Under the pieces are notes generated by a model. The model did no database searches. It was not told the DNA's origin and saw only the letters and a program-made list of their open reading frames with translations. Both the position numbers and the translations under genes were made by a program. From assembly GCA_963932245.1 (NCBI GenBank), contig OZ010749.1:38140004-38204003 (forward strand): a DNA stretch of 64,000 nt, written 5' to 3'. Position 1 is the stretch's first letter. Each line of letters starts with the position of its first letter. Origin of the DNA: Tachinus rufipes (Eukaryota > Arthropoda > Insecta > Coleoptera > Staphylinidae). Positions 47,112-55,936 of this stretch are shown piece by piece.

Positions 47112-49896
47112 ATGGACAACATAAAAATTTACCTACATAACGCAAGAAGTATTCGAAACAAATTTGATGAAATACTAACAATACCTGTACTATACAAACC
47201 AGATATTATTGTAATAACTGAAACATGGCTATATCCAAATGAAGAAAAATATTTTCAAATTTCAAACTACGCAGCAATATTTAACAACAGATTGATGAAA
47301 GGTGGGGGCATTGCAATATACATAAAAAACGGAATAACAACAACAGTACAAGAAAGTAAAACAGAAAAAAATACTGAAATACTAACAATTAAACTTAACA
47401 AAACAAACATACATATAACAGCAATATATAAACCTCAAACCGGAAAAAAACAATGATTTTCTAAAAGTAATAGACAAAATAACAAAAACCAAAAACCAAA
47501 AATATAATAGTAGGTGACATGAACATAAATTTAAAAGAAAATAACAATGTAACAAATAACTACAGAAACTTAATTGTAGAAAATGGCCATTGTATATTAA
47601 ATAAAATAAACGAAGATGGAGTGACGAGAAACAACGCAGATAAACCTAGCACAATAATAGATCACGTTATAACAAACATAAAAGGTTATAATAAAAAATT
47701 CAAATTAAAAAACTAACATTATCAGACCATAATGCGGTAATAACAGAATGGAATATAATAAATAAAAAAACAAAATATGAAAAAGTACTAAAAAAGAAAA
47801 TAAACTATGAAAAAATTAAGAAAGAATTTGAAAACATAGATAAAAAAAACAGTACACGATTTTGACACACTAACAACAATATTACGAAACACAATAAAAC
47901 AAAATACAAAAGTAACGGAAATAACAAGAAAAGAAAACAATGAGTGGATAAATATGGAAATAATAACAATGATACAAGATAGAAACAAAACACAAGAGAG
48001 ATACATCAAAAACCCAAACAAAGATGTCATTAAAAAAATATTAAAAGAAAAGAACAAAACAGTAAAGGATAAAATTAAAGAAAGAAAAGAAAATTACTAC
48101 AAAAACAAAATAAAAAATGCAAATGGAAATCAAGCTAAACAATGGTCGGAAATAAATAGTATGCTAAATAAAACAAAAAAAAAACAAAACAAGAAATAAC
48201 TGAAATTATAACAAAACACGGACAAAAAAACAACAGATAAAATTGATATAGCGGACGAACTGAACAACTACTTTGCAACAGTAGGAAAAAACTTGGCAAA
48301 CAAAATTAAGAAGAATGATGACAGGAAAACAATAACAACTGTAAGAATAGAAGAAGAAGCTAAGTTTGACAAAACAACAGAAGAAGAGATAGAAGATATA
48401 ATCAAACAACTAAAAAAAGGAAGCGCGCCAGGAGAAGATCAAATAACCCATAACGTAATAAAAGCTATAAAAAAAGAAGTAGCACCAATACTGAAAAAAC
48501 TAATAAATAAAATTATACAAACAGGTGAATATCCACAAATACTCAAAAAACAAACTATAAAACCAATACACAAAAAAGGATAAAAATCAAAATCAGAAAA
48601 TTATAGACCACTATCGCTTATATCAGTGCTAAGCAAAATAACAGAAAAAGCAATATATAACAGACTTATAATACACATAAACAAACATAACATAATAAAC
48701 AAAAGACAATATGCATTTCAAAAAAACTCAAACACTATGGGCATAACAACTGACATAATACAACACATAGCAGGAAAGCTGGATGACAAACAGTATGTAA
48801 TACCAATATTTATAGACATGAGGAAAGCCTTTGACACAATCGACAAAGACAAATTGATCAACAAAACGGAAATTTTTGGAATAAGAAACACAAACTTAAA
48901 ACTACTAAAAACATATATTAAAAACAGAACACAAAAAACAAGAATAAACGACATACTTAGTACATCTACAATAGCAGAATATGGGCTACCACAAGGTGGA
49001 GTACTAGCACCAATATTGTATATATTATACATAAATGATATATATAATATAAACTTAGTTGGTGAAATATATACATATGCTGATGACTGATGACACATGT
49101 ATTATATATCACGAAAAAAATAAAGAAGAAATAGAGAGAAACATAAATGAAGACGTTAAGAAATTAACTAAATGGTACGACGAAAACATACAAACAATAA
49201 ATGAAGAAAAAACAACGTATATGATAATAAAACAAAAAAACACAAAAGATATTAACATAAAAATTGAAATAAATAACATACCAATTACTAGAACAAAACA
49301 GACAAAATACTTAGGAATAATATTAACTAAGAAACTCACTTGGGATACAGATATGAACAAAATATTAAAAGAAAGCGCAGCAACAATTGGAGCTGTGTAT
49401 AGAGCTAATTACAAAAGAAACTGCATTAAGTATCTACCATTCACTATTTTTAGCAAAAATAAATTATTTAATAAACATATGGGGAGAAATAACAAAAACA
49501 AACATACAAAAAATACAAAAACAACAGAACAAAATTCAAAAAATAATACAAAAACTACCAAAACTAACACCAACAGAAGAAATATACAAAATAATTAACA
49601 AAACAAAGATAAACGAAAAAATAAAAATAGAAAAATGCATACTAATATACAAAATTAAAAATAAAGAAATTAAAACCATCCTCCAAGTAAAATGCAACAA
49701 AGAAATTCACGGACATAACACAAGAAGAAGAAGCAATATACATGTACACACAACACGGACAGAAAAAGCAAAACAAACAATACTAGGCAATGGACTTGTC
49801 ACGTACAACCAACTGCCTGAAAGTATCAAAAAAACAAAGAATTATAAAGAATTCAAAATTAAAATTAAAAAACACTATATATTAACAAGATCTAGT
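47112..49896 (+). pseudogene. LINE ORF2 (endonuclease and reverse transcriptase), frameshifted
   Basis: AP-like endonuclease at 47112-47716 (IYLHNARSIRNKFDEIL, IIVITETWL, GGGIAIYIKNG; then VGDMNI-like and STIIDHVITN after a shift). RT at about 48380-49100: KGSAPGEDQITHNVIKAIKK, NYRPLSLISVLSKITEKAIY, PIFIDMRKAFDTIDKDKLIN, EYGLPQGGVLAPILYILYIN and YADD at 49078-49089. A post-RT region runs to 49896 (TKYLGIILTKKLTWD; CNKEIHGHNTRRRSN). Breaks are a TGA at 47454, frame changes before 47519 and near 48583, a 7-bp duplication at YADD, and a 1-base shift near 49400-49440. Key RT motifs are intact otherwise, so inactivation looks fairly recent. Clade: jockey/CR1 group, inferred. Confidence 0.85.
49081..49094 (+). 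repeat. 7-bp tandem duplication (TGATGAC x2) at the YADD box
   Basis: GCTGATGACTGATGACACATGT: removing one TGATGAC joins the two flanking frames exactly (frame change of +7). It disrupts ORF2 just after the catalytic aspartates. Confidence 0.9.
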
Positions 49897-50089
49897 TAGA
49901 AGAAGATAAATGGAAACATAAAATGGTGCCCCGAATACGAAGCTCTGCAGCCATCCACATGGGAACAGTGTAGAGCAGCAAGTGGAGATAAAAATATATA
50001 TGCATCTCTATTTGATGATATCCAGATGCGAGATCTAAAGTTAAAAAATATGTAAATATGAGATCTAAAGTAGAGAAATATGTACATTT

Positions 50090-50376
50090 TCTAAGTTTGT
50101 CTAGGATATCTGCTATGTGTGGTAGTGGATATTTGTCATTAACGCATTCTTGTTTAACTGCCTATTGCCAACTACCACATTTTGCTTTCCCAAAGCGTCT
50201 ATTTTTTTTGGTACTATGATGACTGAACTGCTCCATGGGCTATTTAATGGTTGTATAATGTCATTTGCTAATAACTCTTTGATTTGTTGCTTAGTTTCTT
50301 CCTGTTGAGCATGAAGCATTCTATAAGCCTTTTTAAAAACTAGAATATCGTCGTTAGTTTTTACTTCATGTTTCAC
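50090..50376 (-). pseudogene. RT N-terminal part of errantivirus-like pol
   Basis: An open stretch with HEVKTNDDILVF, QQEETKQQIKELLANDIIQP and SPWSSSVIIVPKK, the well-known start of Gypsy-type reverse transcriptase (I-I-x-P-S-x-S-P-W-x-S-P-x-x-x-V-x-K-K), then a remnant HIADILDKL. The palm with the YVDD box is absent from the window. Confidence 0.85.
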
Positions 50377-50828
50377 TACACTGATGAACGTGAGTGGTAG
50401 ATTTGTACAATGAAATAATAATTTATAGCATATTTTTCTAATAACTTGTTTCTAATTTTAGATTTTTTATATTTTTTTAATAAGTTGTCAGTATTTTCAT
50501 TTTTTGTGCAATTAATTGAATTGCAATCAATATGATTGTCCGTTTTAATAACATTATAAGGTTCTATGTTAATATCTTGTAAGATGTCATTACTATTGGT
50601 TATAGATAATAATGCGTGTTGCTTTTCTATTTTAACTAAGCATTCAGGAATTTCTATTTTGTCTGTCAATTTAGTGTATTGTATTATACCATAGTTTAGG
50701 TTAGAATTAACTGAAACTTTTAAAATCTGTTGGTGTCTAAGTTTAAGTTGAATCATTGTTTTTTTTTGTGTCTCAAAGTAAATTGGTATTAATCCATGTT
50801 TGGTGTAGAGAACAGTTTTTTTTTTCAA
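50376..50828 (-). pseudogene. Protease-RT spacer of errantivirus-like pol
   Basis: A 150-residue minus-strand frame with no catalytic motif. It lies between the protease and RT pieces, as in Gypsy-type pol, and is overlapped by the RT-start stretch. Confidence 0.5.
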
Positions 50829-50879
50829 GTCTATATTTTAGCTAAATAGTCCTGTCAAAATAGCTTTTTACCTGTAAAA

Positions 50880-52870
50880 AAATTTTAAAATTTTAAAATT
50901 TTGTACACTAATTTATAGGTATCAAGTGAAGGATATAATAAAAGTCCTGACAAATATAACACAAGCTCTAGCGGCAATCACAAAAAACAAGGCACTTTTT
51001 TCGGTTTTTTGTTAATTTCTTGAAAACTGTAAGTTGGAGGTAAAAGTTAACTATATACACAATAAAAGCTGATAAAATTTGCAATAAAAATGATTATATA
51101 CATTTTTTTAGTATTCTTAGCGGTTACAGGGTTATAGAGCACTAATTATTGCGTTTTTTTCAAAAATTAAGTTAGCACGGCACAATATGTAATTTATTGA
51201 AGATGCAAAAGCAAGAAAAAAATAAGTGTACTTTTTACCATCATTTGTTAGACACTTGTAAATCAATATTTGACAAATTTTTGCCTATACTTTTAGATAC
51301 GTTGGATTATTGTAGGAGGGGGGTTATACATTTGCGAGAAATGAGATTGAGGACTGCCTTAGGTTTTGCTGCGTCTTCTGTAGTTACTAGGATCAACCGG
51401 CTGGCTCAAACTTCCTACTGTTCTGCAGAAAGTTTATTTTCTAGTCCAACTTGGATTTGGTGGTATACTCGAAAAGCATACTGCATTGCAGCTTCTTCTG
51501 TGGGCGACAGCGCAGAGAGGTCTGGTTTAGCATTCAAAACTGATTTGGTAAAAGCGTTGTAACAATGCATGTTAAGAGAAGTTTGCTTGTGAGGTACATT
51601 GTACCATGCCAGGAATATTTTGTTTCCAACTTCAGCTTTATTAAATTAGTAATACTTTGCAGTGTAGCTCACTTTTTAAACAAATTGAAACAGACAAGTT
51701 TTCATTTTTGATATGCAGCGGAATAAATTTGCACAAGAAGTATGCAGTTTTTATTCCCTTAGTTTGCAATTTCGGACTCGAATATACCTTCCTTTCTATT
51801 TTGCCGTGGCTTTGTTTAACAAATAATATCTGTTTTTCAGATGGGGTTAAAGCCATGAGAAGGACAATAAGGGCAACATCTTTGCCAGCTATTGTTACTT
51901 TGTCACTAGTTTAGGGTTTTATGCCTCTTGTGCGGATGATCAATTTACCAGCGTTACTAGATTTTTGTTTTGTTTTAATTTCATGGTTGTGAAGAGCAGT
52001 TAAGAGGAATGAAATAAGTCTGGATTTATTGTGTTCATTAGAACGCCGCTGAATAACAACAGTACAGCTTTTGCCGGCATAATTGTTGAGATCATAGGCG
52101 ACATAACATTGGCAATTTGTTGAGATTGAGAATTTTTAGGCCACACCACCTTGTGTAACAATAATCCTCTATCCAAAACAATGTTAAAATCTAAAAGATT
52201 GGCTTCTTCTTGTAGTACAGGAAAATTATCGTATAAGGCGGATTTGTTTGTTTTTAGCATTCCAGTTTTCTCAAATAAATATAAGAGTAAGGAACAAGCT
52301 TATGTTAAGTAAGTAAGTGTTTAAGTCCTTATTACTCTGCTTGTTGATAGCTATCTTTAGAAACATCGTTAAAGGTTGATTACCACCTTTCTCTATAAAA
52401 AAAGAAGGTAAAAGAGAGATCGCACTAACATTACAATTTGACGCGTATGCCACGCGTATCGTGAACGCTATGTGGAAGGAAGGGCAGGTACTTGGGGGAA
52501 AAGAAAAGGACTGTCAAAATGAACAAAAGACTAAACAAAAGAGACCGGCTTCTTGGCTTGTAACAATAAAAAAACTTTTTTTTATTCTTTATCGCCCTAT
52601 AACTCAGTAACAGCTGTGAATACAAAATAATGTATATGATAATTTTTATTGCAAATTTTATCAGCTTTTATTATGTATATAATAAACTTTTACCACTTAC
52701 CTACAGTTCTTGAGATATTAACAAAAAAACAAAAAAAGTGCGCTGTTATCGGTCATTAGTGTCATTACCGCTAAAGCTCGTGTCATATTTGTCAGGACTT
52801 TTAGTATCTTTTTCATTAGGTACAAAGTTTTAAAACTATTTTTTTAATTATAAAATTCAAAATATTCATT
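50880..52870 (-). mobile_element. Element with ~220-280 bp inverted repeats and an unnamed repetitive protein
   Basis: Sequence at 50940-51155 (AAAGTCCTGACAAATATAAC, GTTAATTTCTTGAAAACTGT, AAAAGCTGATAAAATTTGCA) is the diverged reverse complement of 52580-52806. Similarity seems to continue outward to TTTTAAAATTTTGTAC and GTACAAAGTTTTAAAA. The unit therefore spans about 2 kb and lies between the protease and pol pieces of the errantivirus-like element. The TTTTAAAA at both edges could reflect a TTAA-type target. Inside is a broken minus-strand gene. Confidence 0.75.
51300..52260 (-). pseudogene. Unnamed repetitive insect protein, possibly PIN-like, broken
   Basis: Minus-strand order: FNIVLDRGLLLHKVVWPKNS (about 52180-52120), KAVLLLFSGVLMNTINPDLF, MALTPSEKQILFVKQSHGKI (51856-51797), then WYNVPHKQTSLNMHCYNAFT (51605-51545) and LSALSPTEEAAMQYAFRVYH followed by Q. 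I recall these phrases from a family with hundreds of copies in insect genomes (D-G-G-x-L-L-H-R-V-x-W, I-A-L-T-P, S-L-P-P-T-x-x-A-A-x-Q-H-x-x-R-x-Y-x-Q) that usually ends in a Cys-rich CXC-like tail; that tail is not readable here. The function is unknown to me; the PIN-like idea is speculation from the acidic motifs. At least three stops break it. Confidence 0.5.
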
Positions 52871-52891
52871 GGTTTTAAATAGTTTGTTGTT

Positions 52892-53083
52892 TTAGTGTGA
52901 TTGTTTTACATACTTTGTACAATATTTGTTTACGGTTTGGGGATTTATTATTGTTTTAGATGATCCAGTATCAATCATAAATTTGAAATAAACGTTTGGT
53001 ATTTTTATATATGGTAAAGTAGAATTATTAATATTAGTTAAATTTATTACGTTTGGTTGGGTATAATTTTGGTTGACTAACAA
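52892..53083 (-). pseudogene. Retroviral-type aspartic protease of the errantivirus-like element
   Basis: A 63-residue open stretch with FMIDTGSSKTIINP, the D-T-G-S active-site motif of retropepsins in its usual context. The second half of the protease is not readable because the long-TIR element lies next to it. Confidence 0.8.
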
Positions 53084-53099
53084 TTTTCTTCTTGTAAAT

Positions 53100-53750
53100 T
53101 TTTGGAATGAACAGGTAATTCAAACGATTTGTCGTCATAATAGTTATCGTAATTTAGATTCATTTTCATAATTATAGTTGTCATCAATTGAAGATCTTCA
53201 TTACCCACTTCTTGTTGAAATAGTTTTTCAGATCTAAAATTTGCATTTCCTGTTTTTTGAAATGGATTTTGTTTAAAAGTTCCTCTGGTATTTGCCGATG
53301 TTGTGTCTATTGGTTCCGGACGGTATTGATTTGGGTTATGTTAAGTTATGTTTATTTTGAAATGTCCTTTTATTAAAAGTTTGTAGTGGTGGTTGATAAT
53401 TAATACACAAGTTAAACGGTCTAAAGTGTTGTTGATGTACTTTAGGTTAGAACGCACTAAATCGTTGTTGTCTTGATAACCTACTAATATGGTTCATAAA
53501 CAATAAGGTTGTTGGTGTTGATTTAAATTTGGTATAAACGTATTATTAGATTGGTAATTTCTTATCGGTGCGTTATTTTTGTTATTGAATTTATCATTAT
53601 TAAAAATTGAAGTTGATTTATCAAAATTATTCAATTTTAATTTATTTTAAGTAAGAAAAGTTTTCTTTCTCAATTACAAAACTTAAAGCTTGTTCTAAAT
53701 TTCTTGAGTTTCTTAATCTAATAGCTATTTAAAATCCTATGCTATTCCTA
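53100..53750 (-). other. Possible gag remnant of the errantivirus-like element
   Basis: Asn-rich broken frames on the minus strand, upstream of protease. Identified by position only. It ends where a + strand LINE begins. Confidence 0.3.
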
Positions 53751-53754
53751 CGAT

Positions 53755-54420
53755 ACGGTTAAATTAGCTAAAAACAAAGACAACTTGCAGCTCCTACTAA
53801 ACAGATTCAAAATAGCCGCCCGTCAATTCAACATGGAAATATCTATAAAAAAGACAAAATCACTTGTAACATCTAAAGAACCCAAAAGATGTAAGCTTGC
53901 AGAAAACCACAAACCAATAGAACAAGCCATAGAAATCAATTAATTTGAATTCTTAATTACAAGCAGATAAAGAAAAGACACAAGAAAAAAACTAAAATAA
54001 ATGCGACAAATACAGTGACAATGAACAGTATTCAGAGTAAAACAAGAATCTACAAGACATGTGTCCGCCCAATTCTAACATACTCTATAGAAACTAGAAC
54101 CGACACAGCCGCTACTCAACAAATAACCAGTAAAACAAAGATAAATATACTACGCCCAATTTACACGATATGACCGCAAGACAAACAAGAAGACACAAAC
54201 AAGCTGTGAGATACAAGACATCAACATGTGGGTCAGTGGCAAAAAAAAAAATTGAGAATGATCGGAGTTTTTTTACAGCAGCTAAAACAGTAGTTGTAAT
54301 TTCTAGAATAGTTGAAAGATACAGACAAATTTTATAACCTCGGTTTACTAAAAAGTTCTTTACAAAAAAAATAGTTTTTTTGCAAAAGAAAATTATTTTG
54401 GTCCCGGAGCTGAAAGTTTA
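53755..54420 (+). mobile_element. RTE-like LINE, 3' part only
   Basis: It begins in the middle of the reverse transcriptase: LAKNKDNLQLLLNRFKIAAR (about 53771-53830), FNMEISIKKTKSLVTSKEPK and RCKLAENHKPIEQAIEIN. These match, segment by segment, the copy at 57880-58010 (KDDLQRQISS, MVIFKDPVRCKLEVNKTPVE). The C-terminal part (QDINMW near 54195) is degraded. Confidence 0.75.
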
Positions 54421-54700
54421 GGTACGCAAGGTTACTAGTTTTAGAGTTGGTTAAACCATATGCATTTTTTTAACAATTTGAAAATGTTTTTATGCAAATA
54501 ATATGCCATAAAATTTTGCTTTAGTTTATTTTTGGATTCTCTTTAAGTTCTTTTCTTATTGTCATTTAGTTTGTAATTTCTAGCCTCTAAAATGTTTTCA
54601 AGTTATTTAACTATTTTAATCATTTCTTGTTTTGTATTTTAGTAATAAGATTATTTAGTCTTTACTTTTGAATTTAATACATTCAACAGTACATTATAGA
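54421..54700. other. AT-rich gap between two LINE copies
   Basis: Nothing recognised. Confidence 0.4.
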
Positions 54701-55760
54701 GACAAACCAGTCTTATCCTCTGAAAGTCCGGCACACCATGTCACTAAGGAAACACCACCCACTGACAATTACAATAACAAAATTCAATACGGAATCATTT
54801 GCCAACGAAAGCACTAATGACTAAGCATCTATACAAGAAAATGTTGAAAAATAAAATTGACCACAATAAGATAAACAATAAAGATAACGTCAAGAAAGCA
54901 TGGCAAAAGATAAAAACATCTATATTAAATAGCGCCAAAGAAGCTATAGAAGTAAGAAAAGTTAAACCCAAGGGCAGACCAAACACCAAGCAATGGTTCA
55001 CTGAAGATGTGAAGAAATTGGCGGCAGAAAAGAGAAAGGCATACTTGAAATACAAAAATAGGAAAACACCCAAGGCCTACAGCAACTACAAAAACAGAGT
55101 AAATTAACAAATAAAAACTCTGAAAAAAGAATACTGGGAAAGATTTTTCTTGAAAATAGAGCACGACCTATATGGGGCGCAAAAAAATCTTCAATTTCAA
55201 AAAAATAATAAAATGACTTTTTCCTAAAATTGTATGAAGACAAAGGCAAAGATAAAGACAACCAAGAAATGAGAGACGATGTTGCAGAAAGCAATGATAA
55301 AACCAAATTGGACATTAATGAGAAGGACGTCGAACAAGCAATCCCAAAACTAAAAAATAGGAAAACACCTGGGACAGCTCTGATCAACAACAAAATTGCC
55401 CTGAGTTAACTAAAGAAATTACTAACCTTTTCCGGAAAATACTTGAAACTGGAAACATACCAATCAAATGGCGAACAAGTATTACAATATAGGGTGGGCG
55501 AGAATGACCGAGGATTGCGATGTACGCAATCAAATATACACTTATTGTAAATATTAAAAAAACTTATCCCTAGACTGCCCTTGACCATTACATTAGGCGT
55601 AACACAAATTTTGTTCTTGTGGTAATTAATGTTATTATAAACAATTAAAATATATACAAAGTACATAATAAACAATGATGAATTATTTTAAAACTTTAAA
55701 TAAATTTCAATGATTAAAAATAATAGAATTTGTTTCTGATTATTGCACAGTTTAAAATAA

Positions 55761-55936
55761 TTGAGGTTAGAGTATTTTAATAAGAATTTTATACTTTATT
55801 GTGCTGATTTTATTTTTATATATTAAGACCGGTTTCGGCGGTTAGGCCATCATCAGTTTTTTCTTTTATTTTCACAGGTGTTGTTGTGTGTTGCACAATA
55901 AAGTATAAAATTTTTATTAAAATACCCTAACCTCAA
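55761..55936. mobile_element. 176-bp palindromic MITE
   Basis: TTGAGGTTAGAGTATTTTAA at the left and its near-perfect complement at the right (to 55936) form arms of about 43 bp that fold on each other. The centre has a distinctive GC-rich motif, ACCGGTTTCGGCGGTTAGGC, followed by CATCATCAG. Absent from the second tandem unit of the host element, which marks its limits. See the ribozyme-like entry. Confidence 0.8.
55827..55856 (-). ncRNA. Hammerhead ribozyme-like core
   Basis: On the minus strand the sequence reads CTGATGA, then T-GGC-CTAACC-GCC (a 3-bp stem with loop), then GAAA, a very short CCGG stem and GTC, the classic cleavage triplet. This is the order CUGAUGA - stem II - GAAA - stem III - UH of hammerhead ribozymes. 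Minimal hammerheads with a tiny stem III are known from the terminal repeats of Penelope-like elements and from retrozymes. Stem I would be only about 2 bp next to the core, with the MITE arms closing it farther out. Self-cleavage is therefore plausible but unproven. Confidence 0.5.

Larger units (their letters stand above)
44903..50090 (+). mobile_element. A-rich non-LTR retrotransposon with ORF1 and ORF2
   Basis: The sense strand is strikingly A-rich throughout. It has a leader (44903-46469, interrupted by a 766-bp transposon), ORF1 (46470-47069), ORF2 remnants (47112-49896) and a 3' end carrying two 29-bp-scale repeats of GAGATCTAAAGT...AAATATGTA (50028-50090). Errantivirus-like RT sequence resumes at 50090 and RNase H at 44922. 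Limits are approximate and no target duplication was recognised. Confidence 0.75.
41200..53750 (-). mobile_element. Errantivirus-like LTR retroelement, mosaic of fragments
   Basis: An ancient insect Gypsy/errantivirus-like endogenous element with the pol and env order preserved on the minus strand: protease (53083-52892), RT start (50376-50090), RNase H (44922-44640), a linker region (44579-44331), integrase zinc-binding part (43379-43086) and an env-like region (42464-41431). A weak gag-like region may extend to about 53720. It is interrupted by a 5'-truncated LINE (43381-44243), a larger LINE (44903-50090) carrying another transposon, and a long-TIR element (50880-52870). The RT core is absent. 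I could not identify either LTR or a primer-binding site. Confidence 0.75.

Noticed and set aside
48718..49098. 126-codon minus-strand frame
   Set aside because: Shadow of the LINE reverse transcriptase on the plus strand.
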